Positions 8,190 through 17,223 are shown, numbered from the stretch's first letter. The stretch is DNA of 36,485 bases from Bacteriovoracaceae bacterium UBA6144 (GCA_002435705.1 DIVA01000087.1:1-36485); one strand, 5' to 3'. Numbers and translations are program-made. The notes: generated by a model not told the origin, from the sequence alone.

Positions 8190-9041
8190 ATGTCGAGCCG
8201 TAAAAAAAAATTACAGCAACAATTTCAGATTATAAAATCCTCTGGTGAAATCCAGCCTTTTTCAATAAAAAAACTTAAACGTTCATTTGAGCGCTGTGGA
8301 CTCAAGTCGCGAGACTGTGACACCGTAATAGAAAAACTTAAGCCAGAATTAAAGCAAGGGATGACGACAAAAAATCTCTACTCCAAAGCTTATCGACTTC
8401 TGCATAAAACTTCTCCTCTCGCTGCCGTCTTGTATTCGCTTAAGCGAGCACTCTTTGAGCTAGGCCCCACTGGATATCATTTTGAAGACTACATGGCGAA
8501 GTATGCGCAAGAACTGGGGTATGAGACTGAAGTGAGAAAAATACTGCAAGGTGAAGCAGTTACTCATGAGGTAGATGTACTGGCCCACAAGAAGCGAGGA
8601 ACAGTGCTTATGGAATGCAAATTCCATAATCATCAGGGCAAAAAAAATGATATCAAACTCGTGCTCTATGTGAAAGCACGCTATGATGATCTTAAGAGTG
8701 GAAAAACTCCTTATCATTTTAACGAGCTGTGGATTGCTTCAAACACCTCCTTTACCCAAGATGCACTCAAGTATGCTCAGTTCCACAATATCCAACTCCT
8801 CGGGACCAATACTCCGAAAGACGAAAACCTTCTCAGTCAGATTGAGCGCATGAAGCTCTATCCCATCACCTCACTCAAGCGCCTTAAGAGTGATCACATC
8901 ACAGCACTCTTGGACCGAGGCATCTTTCTCGTTAAAGAGCTGGTCAACGAACCCGAGGCTATGCGCCGAATCGGCATGGATGACCACGAGATAGCTCGGC
9001 TCTATCCGGACATTTTTCTTCTGCTAGGACGTGATTCATGA
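8190..9041 (+). CDS. ATP-cone plus Mrr-like restriction endonuclease-fold protein
   Basis: A 283-residue two-domain protein. Residues about 11-92 match an ATP-cone (the allosteric nucleotide-binding domain of ribonucleotide reductases: GEIQPFSIKKLKRSFERCGL, then KNLYSKAYRLL). Residues about 93-220 match the Mrr / restriction-endonuclease fold: GYHFEDYMAKYAQELGYETE, then catalytic-looking E127-x-D129 and E142-x-K144 in EVDVL and MECKF. The last 40 residues look like a helix-hairpin-helix. This suggests a nucleotide-sensing nuclease; substrate unknown. I start at the ATG at 8190, not at an in-frame ATG at 8145 inside arfB. It overlaps the next gene by 4 bases (ATGA). Confidence 0.8.
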   Translation: MSSRKKKLQQQFQIIKSSGEIQPFSIKKLKRSFERCGLKSRDCDTVIEKLKPELKQGMTTKNLYSKAYRLLHKTSPLAAVLYSLKRALFELGPTGYHFEDYMAKYAQELGYETEVRKILQGEAVTHEVDVLAHKKRGTVLMECKFHNHQGKKNDIKLVLYVKARYDDLKSGKTPYHFNELWIASNTSFTQDALKYAQFHNIQLLGTNTPKDENLLSQIERMKLYPITSLKRLKSDHITALLDRGIFLVKELVNEPEAMRRIGMDDHEIARLYPDIFLLLGRDS

Positions 9042-10336
9042 AACTCACCTTCATCGGGGCCACACAATCAGTGACGGGCTCCATGACACTTGTACAGGAT
9101 GGAGAAACAAAACTTTTAGTGGACGCGGGACTTTATCAGGGCCTTGATGCAGAAGAAAAACTTCTTACTCCTCTTCCCTTCAATCCCAAAGATTTAAGTG
9201 GAGTCGTTATCACGCACGCTCATCTCGACCATTGCGGGATGCTGCCACGACTTTTCAAACTGGGTTTTAAGGGACCTGTGTTTTGTACAGAAATCACCTC
9301 AAAACTTATGCGTTTAATTCTCACGGACTCAGCGCACCTTTTGGAAGAGAAAGAGAATCCTGAACTACAAAACTTCTATGATCAAAAAGACGTAGAAAAA
9401 GTTTTTGGCAGCCTCCATAAATTGACTCTGCACCATGCCCATGTTTTTGAAAACCTCACTTTAACCCTACGAGATGCAGGCCACATCTTAGGTGCTACGA
9501 GCCTCCTCCTGGAAGGAACTAAACGTGTACTATTCTCCGGTGATCTGGGTCGCAGTGATGACTTACTTTTAAATGCTCCTGAAAAAGCTCTCCCTGATCT
9601 TGACCTTATTGTAATGGAATCTACTTACGGGGATCGCCTTCGTCCAAAGGGCATGGAAGCGGAACTCGCCAGTTTCTTGGTTAAAATCAAACAAGAGTCA
9701 CGTACAGGATTGATTGCAAGTTTTGCAGTAGCACGGGCGCAAACGTTAATCTATCTCATGCATCAGTTTTATACTCGTCACCCGGAATATAAGGTTCCCG
9801 TGTACGTTGATGGCCCGATGCTACAGTCAGCAAATACTATCTATACCCGCTATGCTCACACCACCCGAGACCCCCAAGGTCTGAAACGAGCGCTGACCGA
9901 GTTTGAGATGATTGAGCACTATAAAGTTCGAGAGCATATTCAAAATAAAGACGGCCCTCAAATCATCCTGGCCTCTTCTGGGATGCTTTCCGGTGGACCG
10001 GTCATGAGTTACCTGCAGAACTTCATGCGAGATGAGAACGTTTCTCTTCTTTTGTCCGGCTATCAAGCTGAAGGGACATTAGGCCGCGCCCTTTCAGACC
10101 ACCAGAAGAATCTAAAAATAAATAACAAACCATTTGAGTGGCGTGGAGAAATTGAGCAGGCGGAAACATTTTCATCACATGCGGATCAAGAGGAATTGAT
10201 CAACTGGTTAGCAGAAAATTCGCACACACCTGTTGCGCTGATCCACGGTGAGGAAAATGCTAAATTAAAACTAAAAGAATTTTTAAATGATCGTGAATGC
10301 TTTATCCCAAAGAGCAATGAGACAAGACATGTATAA
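9038..10336 (+). CDS. MBL-fold / beta-CASP RNA-processing exonuclease-like metallo-hydrolase
   Basis: A 432-residue metallo-beta-lactamase-fold enzyme of the CPSF73/Ysh1-like class, predicted to be a zinc-dependent RNase. Motifs: HAHLDHCG (H60, H62, D64, H65), a third ligand in RDAGHILGA near 150, FSGDLGR near 168, a beta-CASP insert with a GMLSGGPV segment near 315, and the late ligand in FSSHADQEEL near 380. The C-terminus contains the RNA-specificity (RMMBL) type segment. Translation is coupled to the ATP-cone/Mrr-like gene by an ATGA overlap, which suggests the two nucleases act together; that is inference. Confidence 0.88.
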   Translation: MKLTFIGATQSVTGSMTLVQDGETKLLVDAGLYQGLDAEEKLLTPLPFNPKDLSGVVITHAHLDHCGMLPRLFKLGFKGPVFCTEITSKLMRLILTDSAHLLEEKENPELQNFYDQKDVEKVFGSLHKLTLHHAHVFENLTLTLRDAGHILGATSLLLEGTKRVLFSGDLGRSDDLLLNAPEKALPDLDLIVMESTYGDRLRPKGMEAELASFLVKIKQESRTGLIASFAVARAQTLIYLMHQFYTRHPEYKVPVYVDGPMLQSANTIYTRYAHTTRDPQGLKRALTEFEMIEHYKVREHIQNKDGPQIILASSGMLSGGPVMSYLQNFMRDENVSLLLSGYQAEGTLGRALSDHQKNLKINNKPFEWRGEIEQAETFSSHADQEELINWLAENSHTPVALIHGEENAKLKLKEFLNDRECFIPKSNETRHV

Positions 10337-11051
10337 AATATTTTTTCTCTTTTTCCTCATAAGCTGTAACAAAACCGTGACTCATCCTGAAATCGGAGAT
10401 GTGGTAGAGGCTGTCTACGGGCTGGGTACCGTTGAGTCAGAAGAAACCTTCCATGCTCGCTCTGCTATTGTAAGTTCGGTGCAAGAGTTCTACGTGACCG
10501 AAGGTCAGGATGTGAAGAAAGGAGATCTTCTTTTTAAAACTGATCAAGGCTCCGTGACACGTGCTCCTTTTTCTGGTCGAGTCACCGAAATACCGGTTAG
10601 CCCCGGAGAGAATCTTTTTCCACAGACCATGATTTTAACTCTCGTCAATCTTGAACGTCTCTTCCTCTCCGTCTCCCTTGAACAACAAGGCACCATGCGT
10701 ATTCGTCCCGGCCTAAAGGCAGAAATTAGCTTTGAATTCTTTAGAAATAAAAAACTCAAAGGCACGATTACGACGATCTATCCACGCAAGGAGCAGTTCA
10801 TCGCGAAGGTAAAAATAGATGAATGGCCTGCCGGTGTCTTACCGGCCATGACGGCTGATGTGGCTTTTGAGATCGCCCGTAAAACGAACGTGCTACTCGT
10901 TCCATCAAAAGCCTTGGCCAACGGCTTTATCTCAATTAAGCGCGACGGAAAAAAACAAAAACTACCAGTCGAGATTGGGCTGGTGGATTTGGAAAAAGCT
11001 GAGATTATCACCCCTGAACTTAAGCTCACTGACGAAATTATCCTGCCATGA
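10329..11051 (+). CDS. Periplasmic adaptor (HlyD/MacA/DevB-like) lipoprotein of an ABC exporter
   Basis: Membrane-fusion protein that links an inner-membrane ABC exporter to an outer-membrane channel. The N-terminus is a lipoprotein-type signal (MYKIFFLFFLISC, lipobox LISC). It is followed by a lipoyl/barrel-sandwich half-motif near residues 50-80 (VQEFYVTEGQDVKKGDLLFK and APFSGRVTEIPVSPGE) and a beta-barrel region. The coiled-coil hairpin is very short or absent. I use the ATG at 10329, giving an 8-base overlap with the upstream stop; an ATG at 10317 is equally possible. No strong ribosome site helps choose. The stop overlaps the permease start (ATGATG). Confidence 0.82.
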   Translation: MYKIFFLFFLISCNKTVTHPEIGDVVEAVYGLGTVESEETFHARSAIVSSVQEFYVTEGQDVKKGDLLFKTDQGSVTRAPFSGRVTEIPVSPGENLFPQTMILTLVNLERLFLSVSLEQQGTMRIRPGLKAEISFEFFRNKKLKGTITTIYPRKEQFIAKVKIDEWPAGVLPAMTADVAFEIARKTNVLLVPSKALANGFISIKRDGKKQKLPVEIGLVDLEKAEIITPELKLTDEIILP

Positions 11052-12292
11052 TGTTTTTAAGTTTGCGCCACCTATCTAGTCGTAAAAAACAGAGCGCCTT
11101 AATCCTCTTAGGGATTGTCATTGGGACAGCTGCTTACGTCGCGATCTCGGGAATGATGCTAGGTTTTCAAGACAAGCTCATGGATCAGCTCGTCAATAAC
11201 GATGCTCATATTCGTATTTCGGCCCGAGAGGATATTTTGACGGCAGAGCAGCTCGATAGTTTTGAAAATGCCAAACATGTCTTCTGGTACACACCACCTT
11301 CCGGTCGAAAAGACTCAGCCAAGATTGACTACCCCATTGGTTGGTTTAACCGCCTGAACGCTGACCCGGAAATCGTGGCCTACTCTCCCCAAGTTAATCT
11401 CAATGTGATTTTCAACCGAGGAAAAGTCTCCCTTGCTGGAAGAATGATTGGCTCAGATCCTCATCGACAAATGCGAGTGACAAATATCCAAAGCTACATG
11501 CTTTCGGGAAAATTTACGGATGTTGGAAGTTCCGGTAATCGCCTCATTATCGGCAAGGCATTAATGAATAAGATTGGTGCCAGTCTTTCCGAGACGATTT
11601 TGATTTCTTCCGGAAAAAATACTCCCACTCCTTTTAAAATTGTAGGTGTGTTCGAAACAGGAATCAAACAGATTGATGAGACAACAGTATTCTCGGCACT
11701 CTCTGATGCGCAGAACCTTAGAGGTGCCCCCAGTGAGATCACTGATATCGCCATCAAAGTTTATCATCCATTTGAAGTTGATCAAAAAGTACAAAACTGG
11801 AGGATGGGCGCTCGAGATAAGATCGTTTCATGGCAAGAGGCTTCAGCCAGTATTCTCTCTGTTTTTAAAACTCAAGACATCGTGAGAAACTCCATGACCA
11901 TCTCGATCATCGTGGTTGCGGGCTTTGGTATCTATAATATTCTCTCCATCCTTGTGACTCAAAAACGCCGCGACATTGCCATCATGCGATCGATGGGCTT
12001 CACCCCAAAAGACATCATGCTACTATTCTTTAACCAAGGTCTTTTACTCGGGGTGCTCGGAGGCTTTATTGGTTTAGCTTTGGGCTATCTACTATGTCTC
12101 TTAATTGGAAATATCGAAGTGGAAGCAGGACGAGCGACATCCTCATCCAACCGCATGATCGTCTCCTACGATTACCTGATCTACGTGAAGGCGTGGTTCA
12201 TCGCACTCTTCTCCTCTGTCGCCTCTGCGCTCTGGCCTAGCCGCCAGGCCGCCAAGCTTGAACCGATGGACATCATCCGGGAAGGAGGTTAA
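11048..12292 (+). CDS. ABC transporter permease, MacB/LolC/DevC-like (FtsX family)
   Basis: A 414-residue type VII ABC permease. One helix at about 16-38 is followed by a large periplasmic (MacB_PCD-like) domain (about 40-280). Three C-terminal helices follow (about 285-305, 330-355, 375-395) with the FtsX-type cytosolic coupling segment QKRRDIAIMRSMGF near 305-318 and a terminal PSRQAAKLEPMDIIREG motif. Such permeases work by mechanotransmission, moving lipids, lipoproteins, peptides or drugs. Gene order adaptor-permease-ATPase matches DevBCA-type exporters. The ATPase gene starts on the next base after its stop. Confidence 0.88.
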   Translation: MMFLSLRHLSSRKKQSALILLGIVIGTAAYVAISGMMLGFQDKLMDQLVNNDAHIRISAREDILTAEQLDSFENAKHVFWYTPPSGRKDSAKIDYPIGWFNRLNADPEIVAYSPQVNLNVIFNRGKVSLAGRMIGSDPHRQMRVTNIQSYMLSGKFTDVGSSGNRLIIGKALMNKIGASLSETILISSGKNTPTPFKIVGVFETGIKQIDETTVFSALSDAQNLRGAPSEITDIAIKVYHPFEVDQKVQNWRMGARDKIVSWQEASASILSVFKTQDIVRNSMTISIIVVAGFGIYNILSILVTQKRRDIAIMRSMGFTPKDIMLLFFNQGLLLGVLGGFIGLALGYLLCLLIGNIEVEAGRATSSSNRMIVSYDYLIYVKAWFIALFSSVASALWPSRQAAKLEPMDIIREGG

Positions 12293-12961
12293 ATGATTCG
12301 GGCCCTGCATCTCACGAAACGCTTCTCTCCCACTGGTCCAGCCGTCATCGATGACTTGAGTGTGGAGATCTTTGATGGAAACTTCATCTCGCTGGTGGGC
12401 CGTTCGGGTTCAGGAAAGTCGACACTTCTCTATCTTATCTCGAGCCTCGATCGAAAATATGAAGGAGAGGTCTTCTACGATCAATCAGAGATCACCCACA
12501 TGCCGATGCAGGAGCTTCACAATCTGCGTAACCGGCAGATGGGATTTGTATTCCAATTTCACTATTTAATTAACGAACTGACGGCCCTTGAAAACATTCT
12601 TCTCCCCGCTCGCAAGGCGGGACTCCTGAAAGAAAAAGAAAGCACTGCCCATGAGCTCCTCAAGACCGTGGGCCTAGATGAAAAAGCTCACCGCCTCCCC
12701 AACCAACTCTCCGGAGGAGAGCAGCAGCGCGTGGCCATTGCCCGGGCGCTCATTATGCAACCGAAATATCTCTTCGCTGATGAACCCACCGGTAATCTCG
12801 ATACCCATAACGGAGATGCCGTGATGAATCTCTTCGCCCGCTTTAACCAGGATCACAAAACCACGATTGTCTACGTCACCCACGATCGAGAGTTTGCCAA
12901 ACGAGCAAGCAGACAGATTGAGTTAGTGGATGGGAAGATTGTGAGTGACGAGGCTCACTGA
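12293..12961 (+). CDS. ABC transporter ATPase, MacB/LolD/DevA-like
   Basis: Cytoplasmic ATPase that drives the neighbouring permease. All motifs are present in 222 residues: Walker A GRSGSGKST near 36-44, a Q-loop in FVFQFHY near 84-90, signature LSGGEQQRVAIARAL near 139-153, Walker B YLFADEPTGNLD near 159-170, and the H-loop in YVTHDREF near 193-200. The TGNLDTHNG segment is typical of the LolD/MacB/DevA branch. It abuts the permease gene without a gap. The last 7 bases overlap the end of the convergent gene at 12955-13158. Confidence 0.93.
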   Translation: MIRALHLTKRFSPTGPAVIDDLSVEIFDGNFISLVGRSGSGKSTLLYLISSLDRKYEGEVFYDQSEITHMPMQELHNLRNRQMGFVFQFHYLINELTALENILLPARKAGLLKEKESTAHELLKTVGLDEKAHRLPNQLSGGEQQRVAIARALIMQPKYLFADEPTGNLDTHNGDAVMNLFARFNQDHKTTIVYVTHDREFAKRASRQIELVDGKIVSDEAH

Positions 12962-13158
12962 AAGAGTTGATCCAGCTCTTTGCGCTCTTTTTCAGTATAA
13001 GAGTCGGCTGGTTTTTTTGAGGGAAGCTCTTTGATGATCGGCTCGACGAGTTTGCCCTGCCTCTTTTTCGGCTGAGGGGCATTGAGTGGGTTGTACAAAA
13101 AGAAATAAGCGATCATCGCCGCCACGATCAGGACTAGTCCGAGAAAGAGTTTAAACAT
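12955..13158 (-). CDS. Small single-pass membrane protein
   Basis: A 67-residue protein with one N-terminal membrane helix (about residues 2-22, MFKLFLGLVLIVAAMIAYFF) followed by a short charged tail rich in K, E and P that probably faces the periplasm. No family recognised. I start at the ATG at 13158, which overlaps the end of the FliG-like gene by 8 bases (ATGTTTAA); an in-frame upstream ATG would extend it deep into that gene. It is the last gene of the hldD - fliG-like - membrane-protein operon. Confidence 0.6.
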   Translation of the reverse strand: MFKLFLGLVLIVAAMIAYFFLYNPLNAPQPKKRQGKLVEPIIKELPSKKPADSYTEKERKELDQLFQ

Positions 13159-13588
13159 ACTTCTCACTACCTTCTTTGGATAAAACAATCTCTCCGCGCT
13201 CACGCATCTCGAGTACTACGTCCATAATGGTCTTCTGCGCCTCCATGACTTCACTCAGCGCTCGCGGCTTCCCTTTGAGCAACTCCTCGAGGTCGGAGCG
13301 ATTGTTTTTTGAGAGTAGCGAGAGAACATGATTTTTCACCTCACCACTCGAGCCGCGCAAAGCAAGTCCCCAATCCTGCAGCATGGTTTTGCTCCAGAGC
13401 TTGCCCATCATGGCTGGGGTCAGAAACTGCAGGTCATCAAAGGTCACAAGCTTCGACTTAAGCTTGATCGCCATTTCGGGGTCGCGACGGGCGATGTCCG
13501 CCAAAAGCGTCTGCTGGCTGGCGAGATCGAGATTCTGCAGGAGCTCAAGCGCAGCCTTAAATCCGTCGATGCGTTTCCCTTGAGTCAT
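13151..13588 (-). CDS. Stand-alone FliG C-terminal-domain-like protein
   Basis: A 145-residue cytoplasmic protein resembling only the FliG middle/C-terminal region of the flagellar rotor. Visible are a DPEMAIKLKSKLVTFDDLQFL-like stretch near residues 36-56, WGLALRGSSGEVKNHVLSLL near 74-93 (FliG: 'LA.ALKGA...'), and SEVMEAQKTIMDVVLEMRERGEI near 112-134. Full-length FliG is about 330-345 residues, so the N-terminal FliF-binding domain is absent. No flagellar gene is nearby: it overlaps hldD by 4 bases and a small membrane-protein gene by 8. Its role, in motility or borrowed for something else, is not evident. Confidence 0.65.
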   Translation of the reverse strand: MTQGKRIDGFKAALELLQNLDLASQQTLLADIARRDPEMAIKLKSKLVTFDDLQFLTPAMMGKLWSKTMLQDWGLALRGSSGEVKNHVLSLLSKNNRSDLEELLKGKPRALSEVMEAQKTIMDVVLEMRERGEIVLSKEGSEKYV

Positions 13589-14577
13589 TCTGCTCCTAAA
13601 TAAGCATTGGCTGTATTCAGATGCTTTTGCACGTAATCCGCGACCGCCTCTTCGAGAGAGTGGAACTTAAATTTCGGCAGAGCTTTCTTGAGTTTGGTCA
13701 TATCGGCTTGAGTATAGTACTGGTACTGAGCACGAAGAGTTTCGGGCATATCAAAGTACTCGATGTTCTCTTTGAGCTTAAGCGCCTTGAAGGTGGCGTG
13801 CGCCAGATCCGCAAAACTTCTCGCTTCTCCAGTGCCTAGATTATAAATTCCCGATAGACTTGGCTTCTTTTTACCCGCAGCCATCAGTTCAATCATAGCG
13901 CGACAGACATCTTTCACGTACACGAAGTCGCGCATCTGGCCGCCGTCCTTAAAACCTTCGCGGTGAGACTTAAACAGGCGCACCTGACCCTTCTCTTTAA
14001 TTTGGTTAAAGCCGTGATAGACCACTGAGCTCATCTTACCTTTGTGGTACTCGTTAGGGCCAAAGACGTTAAAGAACTTCACCCCGAACCAGCAGGGCGG
14101 CGTTTTTTTCTGAGATAAAGCCCAATCGTCTGAGAGTTTTTTAGACCAGCCATACTTATTGAGGGGCTTGAGTTTTGAACACAATTTGTGATCATCCTTG
14201 TAGCCCATCTCCCCTTCCCCATAGGTGGCGGCGGAGCTGGCATAAAGGAAAGGGATCTTTTTTTGTGTGCACACGCTGAAAAGGTCGTTCGTAAACTGAG
14301 TATTATTATAATACAAATAATCCATATCCATCTCAGTCGTGTCCGAGCAGGCGCCCATATGAAAAACACCTTTCACTGATAATGGTTTTTTCCATACATC
14401 ATCTTCAAAGAGCATTTCGGGGTGAATCATGCGTGTGAACTTGAGATCTCTCAGGTTCAGCCACTTCTCTCCCGATTCCAGCTCATCGACCAAGAGCAAA
14501 TCAGTGATCCCTAAAGTGTTGAAATGATGAACAAGCACACTTCCGATAAAGCCAGCGGCACCGGTGATGATATACAT
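13585..14577 (-). CDS. hldD: ADP-L-glycero-D-manno-heptose 6-epimerase
   Basis: Last enzyme of ADP-L-glycero-D-manno-heptose synthesis, supplying heptose for the LPS inner core. The 330-residue short-chain dehydrogenase-type epimerase has the nucleotide-binding GAAGFIGS at 6-13, HMGACSDTTE near 73-82 (family hallmark), SSAATYGEGE near 114-123, and the Y142-x3-K146 pair in YGWSKK. The length fits HldD (about 310-330). It is the first gene of a minus-strand operon and is separated from divergent speE by about 110 bases that must hold both promoters. Confidence 0.93.
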   Translation of the reverse strand: MYIITGAAGFIGSVLVHHFNTLGITDLLLVDELESGEKWLNLRDLKFTRMIHPEMLFEDDVWKKPLSVKGVFHMGACSDTTEMDMDYLYYNNTQFTNDLFSVCTQKKIPFLYASSAATYGEGEMGYKDDHKLCSKLKPLNKYGWSKKLSDDWALSQKKTPPCWFGVKFFNVFGPNEYHKGKMSSVVYHGFNQIKEKGQVRLFKSHREGFKDGGQMRDFVYVKDVCRAMIELMAAGKKKPSLSGIYNLGTGEARSFADLAHATFKALKLKENIEYFDMPETLRAQYQYYTQADMTKLKKALPKFKFHSLEEAVADYVQKHLNTANAYLGAE

Positions 14578-14686
14578 GAGTTAATCCTTTTAAATTCCAT
14601 CCTAGAATAGCTTATTTCCTCTTTAAAAAAAGGCCATTTTTCGCTATAAAAGCCGCACTTTAACATTACGCTCCAAAGGATCATTC

Positions 14687-15544
14687 ATGAATGTAGATGG
14701 CTGGATTATCGAGGAATCGTTTCGAAACACTTTTTCGATGGGTTTTAAGACCACCGCTCACCTGCATAGTGAAAGAAGTGAGTACCAGCAGATTGATGTG
14801 TATGAGACAGATTCAGTCGGGCGTCTCTTGCTTCTCGATGGTAAAACCATGGTGAGCAATAAAGACGAGTTCGTGTATCACGAAGTGGTCTCGCACCTCC
14901 CCTATATGGTCACCCGCCAGTGTAAAAACGTGTTGATCATTGGTGGCGGTGACGGCGGCGTGGTGAGAGAGTTCGTGAAGCACCCAGACATCCAAAGAAT
15001 TGATCTCGTCGAGATCGACGAGCGCGTGATTGAAGTCTCAAAAAAATATTTTCCCGAGTGCACCTCAGGTCTGTCTGATCCACGTGTGCGTGTCTTGTGC
15101 CAAGATGGCTTTGCGTTCATCAAAAAAGCCAAGAAAGAATACGACATCGTCGTGATTGACTCCACAGACCCCGTAGATTTTGCTTCCGCTCTCTTCACTG
15201 ATTCTTTCTATCAAGACGTCTACAATTCGCTGACGGACGAAGGCATCATGATGAACCAAACGGAGAACCCATTCTTGGATGAGTTCGGCGTGAAAGAGAT
15301 CTACAATAACATGAGAAAAGTTTTTCCTCTTGTGCGCTCGGTGACGGCTCCGATGCTGATCTATCCTGGAGTCTTTTGGACTTGGGGATTTTCGTCTAAA
15401 AAATATGGCCCTACTGATTTGAACCCTGAACGTTTAAATCACATGGCTGGAGTGGAGCGAAACCTTCAGTGGTACAACATGGACTGGCACCGCGGGGCTT
15501 TTAGTCTTTCAAACTTCCATAAAAAAATGATTGGTCAGGAGTAG
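14687..15544 (+). CDS. speE: Spermidine synthase (polyamine aminopropyltransferase)
   Basis: Transfers an aminopropyl group from decarboxylated SAM to putrescine to make spermidine. The 285-residue protein shows the family motifs: LLLLDGKTMVS near 46-56, YHEVVSHLP near 64-72, the SAM-site IIGGGDGGVVREF near 84-96, VEIDERVIEV near 107-116, and the catalytic-region IDSTDPV near 158-164. An AAAGGA site lies just upstream of the ATG, and a TATAAA box at 14645-14650 could be a -10. The agmatinase gene follows after 3 bases, so agmatine, putrescine and spermidine steps are linked. Confidence 0.93.
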   Translation: MNVDGWIIEESFRNTFSMGFKTTAHLHSERSEYQQIDVYETDSVGRLLLLDGKTMVSNKDEFVYHEVVSHLPYMVTRQCKNVLIIGGGDGGVVREFVKHPDIQRIDLVEIDERVIEVSKKYFPECTSGLSDPRVRVLCQDGFAFIKKAKKEYDIVVIDSTDPVDFASALFTDSFYQDVYNSLTDEGIMMNQTENPFLDEFGVKEIYNNMRKVFPLVRSVTAPMLIYPGVFWTWGFSSKKYGPTDLNPERLNHMAGVERNLQWYNMDWHRGAFSLSNFHKKMIGQE

Positions 15545-15547
15545 AGC

Positions 15548-16441
15548 ATGGAAAAAAAATTAATTCGTGAGATCGAAGGATTAGAAAGTGCCAGACCTTT
15601 TATTGGGACTGAGTATGCTCAGGCTTTCTTCTCCAATACCACCCATTTACTAGGATTCTGTTTTGACGGCACCACAAGCTTTCGTCCCGGAGCTCGCTTC
15701 GGGCCTAGTGCTCTTCGTGAAGCCTCTTACGGTTTAGAGGATTACTCTCCTTACCTCGATAAGGACACGCAAGACTATAATTTCGTCACGATGGGTGATC
15801 TCCCCATCTACCCATCAAAATGGCATCTCACGAATGATTTTTTCATGGAGATGACCAAGGGATTAGATCTCAAAAAAGATAAGATCAAAATTCTCACGCT
15901 TGGTGGTGAGCACTCGATCTCCTATGGGCCGATTGTGAAGTACCTTGAGAACTATCCCGACATGGTGCTTTTGCATCTGGACGCTCACGCTGATTTACGT
16001 GACGGCTATTTGGAAGAGAAGTACTCGCACGCTTCCATTATTCGACGTGTGCTAGATCACTTCACGGACAAGAATCTTCTTATTCAGTACGGGATTCGCT
16101 CTAGTCCTCGCACAGAATTTCAATGGATGAAAGAGAATGGAACACTCATGACTTCACTAAAAGAGTGTTGTGAGAAGCTAGAAGCTATTCCTGATTCAAG
16201 ACCCATCTACCTTACCCTTGATCTCGACTTTTTTGACCCCGCTTATATGCCGGGCACCGGAACTCCTGAGTCGGGGGGTGAGGATTTTCACGGGTTTATG
16301 AAACTTTTAAAAATTCTTAATAAAAAGAATTTTGTGGGTGCGGACGTGGTTGAGTTGGCGCCTATGCTCGATCCCACTAATAATTCCGCTTGCATGGCAT
16401 CGAAAGTTGTCCGAGAGGTGATGTTGGCATTACAGGATTGA
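15548..16441 (+). CDS. speB: Agmatinase / ureohydrolase family enzyme
   Basis: Manganese-dependent ureohydrolase, predicted to convert agmatine to putrescine plus urea. Metal-ligand motifs of the arginase family are all present: GGEHSISYG near 118-126, HLDAHADLRD near 140-149, and DLDFFDPAYMPGTGTPESGG near 223-242. Length 297 fits agmatinase. Being 3 bases downstream of speE strongly favours agmatinase over arginase. A second, more divergent ureohydrolase is encoded at 21296-22375. No arginine decarboxylase gene lies in this window. Confidence 0.9.
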   Translation: MEKKLIREIEGLESARPFIGTEYAQAFFSNTTHLLGFCFDGTTSFRPGARFGPSALREASYGLEDYSPYLDKDTQDYNFVTMGDLPIYPSKWHLTNDFFMEMTKGLDLKKDKIKILTLGGEHSISYGPIVKYLENYPDMVLLHLDAHADLRDGYLEEKYSHASIIRRVLDHFTDKNLLIQYGIRSSPRTEFQWMKENGTLMTSLKECCEKLEAIPDSRPIYLTLDLDFFDPAYMPGTGTPESGGEDFHGFMKLLKILNKKNFVGADVVELAPMLDPTNNSACMASKVVREVMLALQD

Positions 16442-16517
16442 AAAAATTGATATTTGTCATAGAAATATCTAAGAGAAGTGATATAAAAGCCTAAGACATG
16501 ATTTCAAAGAGGTTTAC

Positions 16518-17216
16518 TTGAAAGCCGTTAAAGTAGATTGCGCCCATTGCGAAAATAAAGATAAAAGCATTTTTTGTGAGCTTGAAGAAAAAAGTCTTCA
16601 ATCTATTTCTGATCAAAAAATCATGAATACTTACAAAAAAGGGCAAGTTCTTTTTCATGAAGGCAATCCGGCCTTCGGCGTTTACTGTATCTCCACTGGC
16701 AAAGTGAAGCTGACTAAAATGTCTGAAGCTGGCAAAGAAATCATCATCAGCATTTCTGGCCCAGGTGATATTGTGGGTTCGCAACATATCGTGAAGTCAG
16801 GTCTTAATGATGTAACGGCTACTGCGATTGAAGAAACAAAAATTTGTTTCATCGATCGTGAGTTCATGAGTAAAACAATTAAAGAGCAGCCCTCTTGTGC
16901 AATGGAGCTCGTCAGTCACCTGACTAATGATGCTCTTAAAATGCATGATCGTATGGCGCATTTTTCTCACAAAAATGTCAGAGAGCGAGTGGCTTATCTT
17001 CTGATTGACCTCGCAAAATCCTATGGGAGCGAAACAGGTCATGGAATTCGCCTTGGCATCCAACTCTCCAGGGAAGACATGGCTGGGATGCTGGGCATAG
17101 CCTCAGAAACCCTTATCCGAGAGCTTTCAGTGCTCAAGGATGAAGGCGTCATCGAGCAAGATGGTAAGACAATAGTGCTCTTGAAGAAAAATGAGCTTGA
17201 GTCACTTATTAGCTAA
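16518..17216 (+). CDS. Crp/Fnr family transcription regulator, FNR-like with N-terminal cysteines
   Basis: A 232-residue regulator. The N-terminus has C8-x2-C11-x8-C20, and the effector domain has C57 and C110. This pattern could hold an oxygen- or NO-sensing Fe-S cluster like FNR (three N-terminal cysteines plus one internal), though the spacing differs from E. coli FNR. The cyclic-nucleotide-type barrel spans about 35-120 and the dimer helix about 125-155. The helix-turn-helix is LSREDMAGMLGIASETLIREL near 180-200. The start is TTG at 16518 with AAGAGG five bases upstream. A candidate FNR-type operator lies 8 bases after its stop, upstream of the next gene. Confidence 0.88.
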   Translation: MKAVKVDCAHCENKDKSIFCELEEKSLQSISDQKIMNTYKKGQVLFHEGNPAFGVYCISTGKVKLTKMSEAGKEIIISISGPGDIVGSQHIVKSGLNDVTATAIEETKICFIDREFMSKTIKEQPSCAMELVSHLTNDALKMHDRMAHFSHKNVRERVAYLLIDLAKSYGSETGHGIRLGIQLSREDMAGMLGIASETLIRELSVLKDEGVIEQDGKTIVLLKKNELESLIS

Positions 17217-17223
17217 GAAAACC

